From Leptolyngbya sp. SIOISBB (GTDB lineage: Bacteria > Cyanobacteriota > Cyanobacteriia > Phormidesmidales > Phormidesmidaceae): 64,000 nt of DNA. Where the stretch lies: NCBI GenBank assembly GCA_010671905.1, contig JAAHII010000001.1, positions 4,402,001-4,466,000 of the forward strand, in the 5' to 3' direction. Below are positions 1 to 9,377 of the stretch, piece by piece. Positions within the stretch are counted from its first letter, which is position 1. Each line of letters starts with the position of its first letter. The notes below the pieces were generated by a model. It was given only the letters and a program-made list of their open reading frames with translations, made no database searches and had not been told where the DNA came from. The position numbers and the translations under genes were made by a program.

Positions 1-1885
1 GTAGGCATTATTCATGACTTCTGGCAAGGTCTGGCCTAAGTTCCAGTTGATGGCAGACTGGTCGTCAAGTTGCGTGCCTCGCCGCATAGTGTCATGGTTC
101 GCGCAGCCACTAATCCAATGCGAACCATGATTCATGATTTCGCAAACCCGGTGCCATTTACGATCCCAAAACCGCTGCAAACTGGGGGTATTGTGAGCAA
201 AAATTAGCGGTCCCCACTGATAGGCTTCTGGTTGTTGCTTGATGACGTCGAGATAGGTGGAACTTTCCTCCCAACCTTCTGCTGGCCAGGGGCGGCCATC
301 CTCGAAAATCGCGAAGAGTTGACGTTGGTGTCCGCCAATGTGTTGTCGCACCTGACTCATCTCTTTGAGATAGGCATCATCATATTCAACTTGACCCGTG
401 GCCGGATTGAAAAACTTAAAGTCCTGAGCGCCATCCACGCGAATTCCATCTGCTCCCGTGTTGATTTTTCGGCGCTGCATTTCTAGCAAAATTGCTCGCA
501 CAGCGGGATGTTGGTGATTGACATCCTGACCGTACATATTCGGGCCTTTCAGAAAATATTGATTGAGTAAGGCCTTGCCCTGGTTATCGCTATGACCATA
601 GACCAAGTCGTAAATTACCTGAATCGGCCCGGTCGGAAAGGTATGCAGGGTGGCGATAAACTCGACCAACTCATCGGGTCGCAGGCTGCCGAGGAGAGAC
701 GGATTGGTAGCAGAAGACGCATGAAGGACAATATCGTAGCCCCAATTCTGTGTGTCGGGTTTCCGCAGATGCACTTGGACCTGGTCGGTGTCTGGAGCGA
801 TCGCTTCATCCCAACTGATAAAAACCGGGTCTATTGCTGTTCGCCGCAAAATACTCCACTACAGGTTCAATCGGTAAGAGCTGGACGGCATCGTAACCAA
901 TGTAGTTTTCCTCATCGGGAGTCAAGGGCATCTGCGCTTGTTGCTTGTGGGCAATTTGCTGATAAATCCGCGTGAGCCCTTCTAACGTGCCTTCGGGTGA
1001 GGCTGTACTGACATGCAACTGCAGAATATTGCGAGGCGGCCGAACCTTGGTCACGGCCTGAGGGCGCCTCTGAGCCGGTCTGAAGTAGCTGAGATCAGAC
1101 CGCTGCTGTTGAAGGCGATTCATGTCGTAGAGCTCTGCAGGAGCAAATACGCCGTAGGGAAGTGAGTAGGCCAAGCTATCGCCAACCGTTTGTAACTCGC
1201 CCTGATCGTCGATGTATTGGAGACAATAAAACGTCCCGGTTTGAGTTTGAGTTCCTGCCTGCATTCCTGAGAACACGCCGCAAAAGAAATCCTTGTAACT
1301 TTGCAACGGTAAGCGCTCTTGTCGAAACGTAATCAACTGCTCTTTAGCGCGCAAGTCAATGGTCTGCAGCGGTGTAAAACAGGCTAAGTAGACCTGTTTG
1401 GATTGCTGCATCTGATGGTGATGGGCAGCCTTGTACCATGCTTGACGACTATCTGGTGTGGTCTCCACCTCTGGCACCCAAAAGGCGACCTCGGTTAACC
1501 CGTCTGAGCGGTAATGCGCTCCGAGTCGGGTCGCCAGAATCTTGGTGATTTGAAAGTAGGCGTCAGTTGAGCTGAACTGCGCCTCCGCTGAACTGAGCAA
1601 GGCTGCCGCCCAGTCGACGAAGGCTTGAGTCGCTTCTTCAACGACTGTAATCGTGGGCAATTTCGTTTCTAGTCTCATGCCGAATCTGCTAATGCCTTGA
1701 GCAAAAGTCGAATTAATATGGCTGATCAGCTTCAAGGGATGATAATGTGAGGGCTCGCGATGTCTCTCTGGCTGGGTTAAAGTCCCCTCATGGCAGGCCC
1801 GCAATTGGATGCTGGTGTAGCGCAAATGGTCGGTGACGAACAATTCCCATTGGGAAAGCAATTGATCGAACAGTTCAATAGTCAC
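1..1885 (-). pseudogene. Glucosylglycerol hydrolase-like glycosidase (frameshifted, 3' end beyond the window)
   Basis: Two minus-strand frames together give one protein of the cyanobacterial glucosylglycerol hydrolase type, which releases glycerol from the compatible solute glucosylglycerol. Residues 1 to about 345 are in one frame (1885 down to about 841). From about 840 down to 1 the protein continues in the next frame, beginning TAIDPVFISWDEAIAPDTDQ. The second half carries GH13-like elements: GIRVDGAQD (nucleophile Asp region), FAIFEDGRPW (acid/base Glu) and NHDTMRR. The downstream frame is open without a stop to the window edge. Removing one A from GCGAACAG near 840-841 rejoins the frames. 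The gene is either a recent pseudogene or carries a sequencing error; intact active-site motifs favour an error or very recent loss. The name comes from remembered family resemblance; the frameshift is seen directly. Confidence 0.8.
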
Positions 1886-2007
1886 AGTCGGTAGCTAGAC
1901 GCTCATACTCCCTTCAGGACTAAAGTGGAAGTGTCTCAATCCTGAAGGGACGTGCTTCAGTGAGCTTAAAGATGATGGTTGAGTGGAATGGCGATCATCA
2001 TCAAGGA

Positions 2008-2275
2008 CTACAGATTCGCACCCGCCAGGGCGGTGACCACGACATTAAGAACAATGCTGGCCACAAAACAGATTGACCAAATCAGCATGATCTGCTGAAT
2101 TCCATGGCGTTCAGCATTTTGCCAGCCCCAGATAAACGTGTACAGACCACAAATAATTCCGAAGATTCCCCAACCTACCCCCCTTATCAGGAAATAGCTT
2201 CAGCAAGACTAAAATCAAACACACTAAGCTGCCAATGCTGGCAGCGACAAGCAATAAACTCAGAATAGTCAACAT
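2008..2275 (-). pseudogene. Small membrane protein, frameshifted in a G6 run
   Basis: A minus-strand ATG at 2275 opens a hydrophobic segment (MLTILSLLLVAASIGSLVCL). The reading breaks at a run of six G (plus-strand C6 at 2178-2183). Removing one G gives a continuous 88-residue protein with KGVGWGIFGIICGLYTFIWG after the first helix and a third hydrophobic stretch (IWSICFVASIVLNVVVTA) before the stop at 2008. The span is 268 bp, one base over a multiple of three. I recognise no family. Three short membrane segments and no catalytic motif suggest a small inner-membrane protein. It fills what would otherwise be an empty 550-base gap. Confidence 0.65.
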
Positions 2276-2433
2276 TTTTGGTTGGCCTCAATATCCACAG
2301 TCACTCTAAAGAGCCATACAGCCTATAAAATCAGCATTCTGCAAATTCTTCCCATACTGAAATATATGGTTACGGTGGCAAGTAGTCTATTCAGTGCAAT
2401 CGGTGGGCTGAAATAGGCTTTGAGTGAAAAATG

Positions 2434-2868
2434 TTACATCACGAGTCTGTAGAGGATGTCGTGAAAAAATACGAGTCTTACTAGCCAGTAAACAATGAGT
2501 CCGGTTAATGCGAAGAAGGTAATACCAGTGTGTGTTTCTAATGAGCGGACACCATCGACTAAAGACCCGCGCCAGCCGACTGGTAGCAGGCCACTCATTA
2601 GGATCAATAAGATGGCTGCGATCGCCACTGGGGCAAAGGCATGGATCAGGAGGGCTTGATACCAGTCACCTTGGAGACCGCTAGCCATCGCCCGCGATAA
2701 TCCACAACCTGGGCACGGAATGCCCAAACCGTGGCGAATCGGACATTGCCAACTCGGCAGTCCTAAGGCCAGCAGGCAACCATGAAGACCGATGGCACCA
2801 GTAATCAATAAACAGGTGGGGCGACTTTCCAACAAACGGCTGAAGGCTTTAGAAAAGGCAATTTGCAT
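2434..2868 (-). CDS. DUF2752 family membrane protein
   Basis: A protein of about 144 residues with the DUF2752 hallmark IPCPGCGLSRA around residues 50-60, preceded by a hydrophobic helix and followed by two more (about 80-100 and 118-138). The CPxCG motif near the membrane surface is typical of this uncharacterised family. I place the start at the ATG at 2868, because AAGGTG stands a few bases upstream; an in-frame ATG 21 bases earlier (2889) is possible but has a poorer ribosome-binding site. Function is unknown. The next gene downstream on this strand is the frameshifted small membrane protein, also hydrophobic, but the gap of about 160 bp makes a shared transcript uncertain. Confidence 0.75.
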   Translation of the reverse strand: MQIAFSKAFSRLLESRPTCLLITGAIGLHGCLLALGLPSWQCPIRHGLGIPCPGCGLSRAMASGLQGDWYQALLIHAFAPVAIAAILLILMSGLLPVGWRGSLVDGVRSLETHTGITFFALTGLIVYWLVRLVFFHDILYRLVM

Positions 2869-3483
2869 GGGGACACCTTGAGCATGCATTGCATGAGCGG
2901 CTCGATCACGATGTAGACAAAGGTCGTCATTGTCGTGATCAGAATTCTTGGGGACTGATTTCTAGCGTAACGGCTGATGCTGCTAGAGCATCTTTCTGAG
3001 CGCTCTAGAGCCTATAGCTATAGCCTCGACTGACGCTTCATGCCGGGTGGTTAGGTAGGACGCCGGAAGACTGAAGCCAACATTAGCTGCTGAGCTGAGA
3101 CACTCAGAACTATAACCGGTCAATCAATCCTCAGCTTAGCTCTGAATATAGTTGAGCTCACAGGCCTTTTGGGAGCGATTAGGCTGACGTCTAGATGTGT
3201 CGGCTGTCTTGGTTGCTGCTGTCAGTGATGAGTCGCGTGCTGCCTCTAGGTGGATTTTTTAAGGCGATCGGAGGTAGCCTTGAGGTGGTTCCTTGAAGTG
3301 GTAGAAAACCGCGACGGCACTGGCAGTAGTTACTGTTTTGGGGCTCGTTGCGAAGGACTGAAATCTTTGATTTAGCTGGATTTCTCACCATTGCCTGAGG
3401 CGCGATCGCCCTCGCCACTGGTGAGAGTTTCTATAAAAGCACGGGAATCATAGCGTCATGTTCTTTATCGCTGATGAATTTAT
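2869..3483. other. Intergenic region, no gene supported
   Basis: About 615 bases separate the divergent DUF2752 and UXS genes, so both promoters should lie here. I see no convincing coding frame, RNA gene or strong terminator. A 75-codon minus-strand frame at 3191-3418 has no recognisable family, low-complexity Arg/Pro composition and no ribosome-binding site. Confidence 0.5.
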
Positions 3484-4446
3484 ATGAGAATTTTAGTCAC
3501 GGGCGGAGCTGGATTTATTGGATCGCATATGATCGATCGCCTTATGCAGGCAGGGCATGACGTGATTTGCCTGGACAATTTTTTCACCGGTCATAAGCGT
3601 AATATCCAACACTGGTTTGGTAATCCTAATTTTGAACTGGTTCGCCACGATATTACTGAACCCATTCGGTTAGAGGTGGATCAAATTTATCATCTTGCCT
3701 GTCCTGCTTCGCCTGTGCATTATCAGTACAACCCCGTTAAAACGATTAAGACCAATGTGATGGGGACGCTCAACATGCTGGGCTTAGCCAAGCGAATTAA
3801 AGCGCGGTTCTTGTTAGCATCCACTTCCGAAGTCTACGGCGATCCAGAAGTGCATCCTCAATCCGAAGAGTATCGAGGCAATGTTAATACCATCGGCATT
3901 CGTAGTTGCTATGACGAAGGCAAGCGCGTTGCTGAAACATTAGCCTTTGACTACCACCGACAGAACGGTGTTGATATTCGAGTCGCCCGTATTTTTAACA
4001 CCTACGGTCCCCGCATGTTAGAAAATGATGGCCGAGTCGTCAGTAACTTTGTGGGTCAGGCGTTGAAAGGCATTCCCCTGACAGTTTATGGCGATGGGTC
4101 TCAGACTCGTAGCTTTTGCTACGTAGATGACTTAGTTGAGGGGTTGATTCGCCTCATGAATGGTGACTTTATCGGTCCTGTTAACCTGGGTAATCCGGGT
4201 GAATATACCATTCTGCAATTGGCACAAACGGTTCAAAAAATGGTCAATCCTGACGCCGAATTGAAATTTGAAACGTTGCCTCAAGACGATCCAAAACGTC
4301 GCAAACCTGACATCACCCGGGCTAAAACTCATCTCAATTGGGAGCCGACAATCCCGCTTCAGGAAGGTCTAGAGAAGACGATCTCGGACTTTCAGACACG
4401 ACTTCAGGTCGAAAAGCGCCTGTCTCTTGAAACAACCCTGACTTGA
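3484..4446 (+). CDS. uxs: UDP-glucuronate decarboxylase (UDP-xylose synthase)
   Basis: Extended short-chain dehydrogenase of 320 residues. It oxidises and decarboxylates UDP-glucuronate through an enzyme-bound 4-keto intermediate to give UDP-xylose in the cytoplasm. Visible motifs are the N-terminal NAD-binding GGAGFIGSH (residues 7-15), the family signature [21 protein letters not shown] near 77-97, [14 protein letters not shown] near 118-131, and the catalytic YxxxK in [11 protein letters not shown] near 148. The tail [11 protein letters not shown] and [12 protein letters not shown] is also classic for UXS. The next gene on the same strand is UDP-glucose 6-dehydrogenase, which makes its substrate. 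The 196-bp gap holds only a weak hairpin, so co-transcription is possible. Confidence 0.93.
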   Translation: MRILVTGGAGFIGSHMIDRLMQAGHDVICLDNFFTGHKRNIQHWFGNPNFELVRHDITEPIRLEVDQIYHLACPASPVHYQYNPVKTIKTNVMGTLNMLGLAKRIKARFLLASTSEVYGDPEVHPQSEEYRGNVNTIGIRSCYDEGKRVAETLAFDYHRQNGVDIRVARIFNTYGPRMLENDGRVVSNFVGQALKGIPLTVYGDGSQTRSFCYVDDLVEGLIRLMNGDFIGPVNLGNPGEYTILQLAQTVQKMVNPDAELKFETLPQDDPKRRKPDITRAKTHLNWEPTIPLQEGLEKTISDFQTRLQVEKRLSLETTLT

Positions 4447-4492
4447 GACCTTAAGTTGCTTGCTGCGGATGGCGGTTGAAGCCGTTTGTGCC

Positions 4493-4516
4493 GGTTCCTC
4501 TGGCTGGGAACCTTTT
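4493..4516 (+). terminator. Weak hairpin with T-tract after UXS
   Basis: GGTTCC (4493-4498) pairs with GGAACC (4507-4512) across an 8-base loop, followed by TTTT. The stem is only six pairs, so it may be an attenuator-like or partial terminator, or chance. Confidence 0.35.
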
Positions 4517-4642
4517 ACCAGAAAGCCGTCTGTTACTGTTATCTGTATTTCGTTGGCCTAACTGGGCAATCTATCCCTAGCCACCATCACTAGGCTATGG
4601 GTGTTTTGTAAACTCACCTCTTGTTGAAAGGAACGAATTATT

Positions 4643-6028
4643 ATGCGTGTTTGTGTCATTGGAACTGGTTATGTTGGCTTAGTGACAGGCGTTTGCCTTT
4701 CTCACATTGGCCATGATGTTATTTGCATCGATAACAATGCCGAAAAAGTCAAGTTGATGCAATCGGGCCAATCCCCAATTTATGAACCTGGCTTATCTGA
4801 ATTGATGCAGTCGTCAATGGATGCGGGGCGACTAAACTTCTCTACTGACTTGGCCGCCGGTGTTAAGCACGGCGAAGTGCTGTTCATTGCGGTAGGAACA
4901 CCACCTTTACCTACTGGGGAGAGCGATACCCGATATGTTGAGGCGGTCGCCAAAGGGATTGGTGCTCACCTGAATGGTGGTTACAAAGTCATTGTGAATA
5001 AGTCCACTGTGCCCATCGGTTCTGGTGATTGGGTGCGCATGATTGTCATGGATGGCATCACCGAGCGGAAGAAAACCCTGGTTGGTGCTGGTGCTCCGGT
5101 GATGGAACCGGAAGAGATCAAGGCTGACTTTGATGTTGTCAGTAACCCCGAGTTTTTGCGTGAAGGTTCGGCAGTGTATGACACCTTTAACCCCGATCGC
5201 ATTGTTTTAGGGAGTACGAGCGCCAAGGCCATCGAAACTATGCAGGAGCTGTATGCGCCTCTGGTAGAGCGGCAGTTTGCTGAAGATACTTCTTTGTCTC
5301 CGGTTCCCGTTGTGGTGACCGATTTGAGCTCGGCAGAAATGGTGAAGTATGCGTCCAACGCTTTTCTGGCTACCAAAATTAGCTTTATCAACGAAGTCGC
5401 CAATATCTGCGATCGCGTTGGCGCTGACGTTGTTCAGGTTGCCAAGGGCATCGGCTTAGACTCTCGCATCGGTCAAAAGTTCCTGCAAGCGGGCATTGGC
5501 TGGGGCGGTTCCTGCTTTCCCAAGGATGTGCTAGCGCTGCTGCACACGGCAGAGGACTATGGTTATGATGCTGAACTACTCAAGGCGACTGTCAGCGTTA
5601 ACCAGCATCAGCGCAGCATTGCTTTAGAAAAACTGCAGCAGGAGCTGAAGATTCTTAAGGGTAAGACGATTGGTTTGCTGGGTTTAACCTTTAAGCCTGA
5701 CACTGATGACATGCGGGATGCGCCTTCACTCACGCTGATTGAGCAGCTCAATCGCTTGGGTGCCAAGGTCAAAGCCTACGACCCAATTGTTTCTCAGAGT
5801 GGTCTGCGGGATGGCTTGACCGGTGTCATTGTTGAGACTGACCCAGAGCGATTGGCTGATGGCTGTGATGCTCTCGTTTTAGTGACTGATTGGCAGCAAT
5901 TCCTATCTTTGGACTATGCCAAGATGGGCAGTCTGATGCACACCCCCATCGTTATTGATGGTCGTAACTTCTTGCCCCAAGCCCAAATGGAAGAGTGGGG
6001 CTTCCGCTATCTCGGTATTGGTCGCTAA
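4643..6028 (+). CDS. ugd: UDP-glucose 6-dehydrogenase
   Basis: 461-residue member of the UDP-glucose/GDP-mannose dehydrogenase family, converting UDP-glucose to UDP-glucuronate with two NAD+. The N-terminal Rossmann motif is GTGYVGLVTGVCLSHIGHDV (residues 7-26). The central helix region VSNPEFLREGSAVYDTFNPDR contains the catalytic-lysine neighbourhood, and the catalytic cysteine lies in GIGWGGSCFPKDVLAL near residue 290. The C-terminal domain carries GLTFKPDTDDMRDAPS. A ribosome-binding sequence GAAAGGA precedes the ATG by about 11 bases. With the upstream UXS it forms a two-step route from UDP-glucose to UDP-xylose for exopolysaccharide, and a strong terminator closes it. Confidence 0.95.
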   Translation: MRVCVIGTGYVGLVTGVCLSHIGHDVICIDNNAEKVKLMQSGQSPIYEPGLSELMQSSMDAGRLNFSTDLAAGVKHGEVLFIAVGTPPLPTGESDTRYVEAVAKGIGAHLNGGYKVIVNKSTVPIGSGDWVRMIVMDGITERKKTLVGAGAPVMEPEEIKADFDVVSNPEFLREGSAVYDTFNPDRIVLGSTSAKAIETMQELYAPLVERQFAEDTSLSPVPVVVTDLSSAEMVKYASNAFLATKISFINEVANICDRVGADVVQVAKGIGLDSRIGQKFLQAGIGWGGSCFPKDVLALLHTAEDYGYDAELLKATVSVNQHQRSIALEKLQQELKILKGKTIGLLGLTFKPDTDDMRDAPSLTLIEQLNRLGAKVKAYDPIVSQSGLRDGLTGVIVETDPERLADGCDALVLVTDWQQFLSLDYAKMGSLMHTPIVIDGRNFLPQAQMEEWGFRYLGIGR

Positions 6029-6081
6029 GTCTTGGCAACAATGACTCAAGTGCGATCACCACTTGCTAAGTAACTCTTAAG

Positions 6082-6113
6082 GGTGAGCATAGCCAACTAT
6101 GCTCACCTTTTTT
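6082..6113 (+). terminator. Rho-independent terminator of ugd
   Basis: Perfect 11-bp stem GGTGAGCATAG / CTATGCTCACC with a CCAA loop, followed by six T (6108-6113). It lies 54 bases after the ugd stop codon. Confidence 0.9.
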
Positions 6114-6499
6114 GATGGCCGGATGGACTACTTTTGATCGGCAGATGAGCGTCGCAATAGAGCCGTAATGGGCCGCCATCATTCTGGAGACTGGGTCTGT
6201 CCTCGAAGAGATTTCGCCGTTCATGCTGCTCTAGATCAAGGTTGGTTGGTGATCAGGGTAATCTCTGCTGCCATCACGATTGTGACTTGTGAGGAACTTT
6301 GGTGTGCTCATTGCGTCTACGGCAGCAGATACGCGATCGCGGCCTCTTGATGACGGTGTTGCTCTCGGCAGTGACGCTGATTTGAGGTGGCAGTTTTTTG
6401 GGATGTCAACTCCATATCTAGTGTGATTTGAAATTATGCTTGCATTTGTGGAAAATCTGCATATCCTTGTGTGGAAGGGGAAAACGTAGGGGAAGAAAC
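6114..6499. other. Intergenic region upstream of the AMIN gene
   Basis: 386 bases without a supported gene; short frames on both strands (6168-6350, 6231-6521) have no recognisable content. The AMIN gene promoter must lie here because the ugd terminator separates them. A GGGGAAG ribosome-binding sequence sits just before the ATG at 6500. Confidence 0.5.
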
Positions 6500-8959
6500 A
6501 TGAGACCCCGGAAACAACCAAATCCTAAATCTAGCTTTGGACGAGCGGCCTTGTCGGTCGTCATGATCGCCGGTATGGCGACTCAAACTGCGATTGTGGC
6601 CCCTGCTAGGGCCGTTACCTTGAGCAATTGGGAATTTGATCAGGCTAGCCGTGCATTAACCATTACGTTACCTCATGGCGTTACACCCGATTTCTTTTTG
6701 CTCGCTGAGCCGACTCGTATCGTATTAGAGATCCCCAACGCAACTTTGGAAGGTGTCACGCCTTCTGCGCAGTACAGTGGCGTTGTGCGTAATATTCGCC
6801 TGACCGAAGTTGCCGGTGGCTCAAGGGTGGTGATTGAGCTGGCTCCCAACACGCGATTAGACCCGCGCCATGCTGAATTGACCGCGACAGAACTCGGTAA
6901 CGGTCAAACTGAATGGCTGTTGCTACCCCTTTTGCAAGATGTGCCGGTAGCGCCAGTAGCGGCTGGCACTCCAGCGCCTACGCCAGTCCCCGTTGCGGCT
7001 CCGGTGACTCCCCCGTCGACCATTGCGCCTGCGCCTGCTCCAGCTGTCCCTAGTGCGGCTGCCGCTGCCAGTGAAACAGAGGCTGAACTCTTAGAGGCCG
7101 AGCCTTCCGACGCAGCCATTATGCCTGTAGATGAATCGGTAGTCGTGACAGAAGGGATAGAAGACTCTGATGACTTGGCGCTCTCGCCTGAAGATGAGGC
7201 TGGTGCCGTCGCGATCTCGGTGACGCCTAGTCTCGACTCGCCAGCCATCGCTGCTGAAAATTTGCCGGAGTCTGCTTCGTTGCCTGATGTTGCCACTTCA
7301 GCCACAGTTGGCGCTGTTCAGGCTTTGCCGACGGGCCCAGATCCCTTGGCTGGGGTGAGTACCGATGCCTCTGCTTTGGCTGGGGCGGCAACGGATAATC
7401 TCAGCGATCTACCGCCAGAACAACTGCCCATCGATCCGTTTGCGGCTTCGTCTCAGGCCACCGTATCGGTGCCGTCTTTGGCCGAGGCTGACAGTACACC
7501 TGCTCCTGTCGTATCGGTACCCCCCTTGGCGACTGTGCCCGATCTCCCTGCGGTGGCTCAGGGGTCCAACCCCCAGCCGTCTAATCTAGCGACGACGCCC
7601 GTCGCTGGTGTTGCGCCCAATCAAGTACGCCCCCCTGCTAGTCAGGTAAGGACTACCGAGCCTGCGGTGACTGCCACCGTACCGGTTGCCGAGACGGCGC
7701 CAGCGACGGGCATTGCCCCGAATCAAGTCCACCCTCCTGGGAGTCAGAGTGCTTCCACCATTGCCACAGCGCCTCCCTTAGAGGCCACGCCAGCGACGGG
7801 TATTGCGCCGAATCAAGTCCGGCCTCCTAGGCGCCAGAATACCTCGACCATTGCCACCACCCCTCCCTCAGAGGCGTCACCCGCGACGGGTATTGCCCCG
7901 AATCAAGTCCGTCCTCCTGGAAGCCAGAGGGCTTCCATCACCTCTACAGCTCCCCTGATCGAAGCGACGATCAGGCCGCCTACCGCGACGACTCCTCGCG
8001 GCGGGTCTCCAGAAGTGGTCGCGATTAACCCTCTGGGGGTGCCGACAGTGCCTCTAACACCGGACAGTTGGCGCGATTATCGTGATGGCACGATTCCTCC
8101 CAATCAGGTGAGACCTCCCAATGTGGCTGCGTCAGCTCCCTCTGTAGCCTCTGCTGCGGTTGTTGCTGCCGCTGCTCTGCGTCCTCCGGGGGCTGCTGTT
8201 CAACGCCCCTCGGAAACGGCTGTACCACAGCCCTCGATTCCCATCACCGTGGCTTCTGAGGTGCCACCATTTTTGCCGTCATCAGCCGATCCGCCTAGTG
8301 CGGCAGCGTCTCCTGCATCAACCGAACGGCGATCGATTCCGCCACCACCGTCGATTCCCAGTAGCAATGGCACGGTTCCGTTTGGGGCTCCTTTGCCGCA
8401 GTCTCAATCTTCGGGTAATACCAGCCAATCTAATGGGAGCTATCCTTCATTTGTACCGGTTGGTACCCGCTTGCCGCTGCAGTATAGAGGCACGGATGCT
8501 TTTGTCTTAGCAGAGACGGAACCGGTGTATGAGTCACTAGTGCTGACTGACAATGTCTATGATCCTGATACAGGGATGCTAGTCTTGCCGTCGGGGGCGC
8601 AGGTATTAGGACGGTTTGAGGGCGCGAGTGGTAGTGAGCGTCGTTTCGTGGCTCAATCCATTGCCTACGGGCGTGATCGCTATCCTTTACAAGCAGCCTC
8701 TGACTCGTTAGCGGGTACTCGGCAGCCGGATGGTCGTGATGTGGCCCTCAGTTCGGGTATTGGCGCGGCGGCGGTCACAGTTTTGTCAGGTTTCTCCAGT
8801 GTTGGTCTGCTCGGCGGGGCGGCAAGGGGTGCTTTGGGCGGATTTGCGGATGCGTCAACTCTCGTGGCGATCTCTCCCGGCACCACTATTGAGGTCGAAG
8901 TTGTATCTGACGTACTGCCATTTACCGAAGCGCCCGCCATCAGTCGGCAATATCCCTAA
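6500..8959 (+). CDS. AMIN-domain protein with Pro-rich 30-residue repeats and VirB10/TrbI-like C-terminus
   Basis: About 819 residues from the ATG at 6500, chosen because GGGGAAG stands just upstream and a signal peptide then begins near the N-terminus (RAALSVVMIAGMATQTAIVAPARA). The AMIN-like beta domain follows (VTLSNWEFDQASRALTITLP through IVLEIPNATLEG), a fold that localises periplasmic proteins to peptidoglycan or envelope machines. Residues about 130-660 are Ala/Pro/Val-rich low-complexity sequence including tandem PNQVRPP repeats. The last 170 residues (GTRLPLQYRGTDAFVLAETE, YDPDTGMLVLPSGAQVLGRF, ERRFVAQSIAYG) resemble the VirB10/TrbI beta-barrel domain. Probable role: an envelope-spanning scaffold, periplasmic by signal peptide. 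No other conjugation gene is nearby. Domain calls are by eye. Confidence 0.7.
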   Translation: MRPRKQPNPKSSFGRAALSVVMIAGMATQTAIVAPARAVTLSNWEFDQASRALTITLPHGVTPDFFLLAEPTRIVLEIPNATLEGVTPSAQYSGVVRNIRLTEVAGGSRVVIELAPNTRLDPRHAELTATELGNGQTEWLLLPLLQDVPVAPVAAGTPAPTPVPVAAPVTPPSTIAPAPAPAVPSAAAAASETEAELLEAEPSDAAIMPVDESVVVTEGIEDSDDLALSPEDEAGAVAISVTPSLDSPAIAAENLPESASLPDVATSATVGAVQALPTGPDPLAGVSTDASALAGAATDNLSDLPPEQLPIDPFAASSQATVSVPSLAEADSTPAPVVSVPPLATVPDLPAVAQGSNPQPSNLATTPVAGVAPNQVRPPASQVRTTEPAVTATVPVAETAPATGIAPNQVHPPGSQSASTIATAPPLEATPATGIAPNQVRPPRRQNTSTIATTPPSEASPATGIAPNQVRPPGSQRASITSTAPLIEATIRPPTATTPRGGSPEVVAINPLGVPTVPLTPDSWRDYRDGTIPPNQVRPPNVAASAPSVASAAVVAAAALRPPGAAVQRPSETAVPQPSIPITVASEVPPFLPSSADPPSAAASPASTERRSIPPPPSIPSSNGTVPFGAPLPQSQSSGNTSQSNGSYPSFVPVGTRLPLQYRGTDAFVLAETEPVYESLVLTDNVYDPDTGMLVLPSGAQVLGRFEGASGSERRFVAQSIAYGRDRYPLQAASDSLAGTRQPDGRDVALSSGIGAAAVTVLSGFSSVGLLGGAARGALGGFADASTLVAISPGTTIEVEVVSDVLPFTEAPAISRQYP
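7701..7970 (+). repeat. 90-bp in-frame tandem repeats in the AMIN gene
   Basis: Three consecutive copies of a 90-bp unit begin at 7701, 7791 and 7881, each encoding about 30 residues with the core ATGIAPNQVRPPGSQ. A diverged copy lies upstream (GVAPNQVRPPASQ, around 7607) and a truncated one downstream (IPPNQVRPPN, around 8091). Copies differ mainly by scattered substitutions, so this is coding repeat expansion and not a CRISPR array. Confidence 0.85.
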
Positions 8960-9377
8960 TATCTTGAGGGCGTGGTAAAGCTGAATCCTAAAAGTGTTTT
9001 GGGATGCCACCTTGCCCCGCCCACATGACCTCGCCTGCGTAGGGAATGTTTACTCTCATGGCAGAATCTCGGACAGCTGAATGATGATATAGCGATCTGC
9101 AGTTTGGTTAGATGACTCCAGATCGCTGTAATCGCCATCTGACAAACCTTTCAATTCCGAATTCCGACCTCAGCATTCCGAATTCTGCTACAGCCATTAG
9201 CATCATGCTGCCTGCAGCATGAATTGATTGATCAGGAGCAACGATGTTTAGAGTCGCTTGTTAGGGAAAACGCTCTACGGGTGGGCGATTTATGAGGATT
9301 AGTCAGATTGTGAGAGGACGCTACGATTGCCCATCGGCATCGAGGAACTGGCAGGGCCTCGACTGGATTGGGGATTA
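8960..9377. other. Convergent intergenic region with a small palindrome
   Basis: 418 bases between the 3' ends of the AMIN gene and the lycopene cyclase-like gene. It holds two copies of ATTCCGAATTC (about 9155-9185) and a 9-bp perfect stem TCATGCTGC / GCAGCATGA at 9203-9222 with a two-base centre. No T-tract follows directly, so a terminator role is unproven. A 60-codon minus-strand frame at 8956-9138 is not supported. Confidence 0.45.

Noticed and set aside
232-975. Open frames on the plus strand opposite the glucosylglycerol hydrolase
   Set aside because: They are antisense shadows of a minus-strand gene whose second frame has recognisable GH13-like motifs.
3191-3418. 75-codon minus-strand open frame
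   Set aside because: No family resemblance, no ribosome-binding site, biased Arg/Pro/Ser composition; probably chance.
6904-7305. 133-codon minus-strand frame opposite the AMIN gene
   Set aside because: Ala/Ser/Gly-only composition produced by the complementary Pro/Ala-rich coding sequence.
7701-7970. Evenly spaced repeats as a possible CRISPR array
   Set aside because: Units are contiguous, in frame and coding; there are no variable spacers.
6500-8959. Conjugation system suggested by the VirB10-like C-terminus
   Set aside because: No other type IV secretion or relaxase gene is present; the resemblance is limited to one domain.
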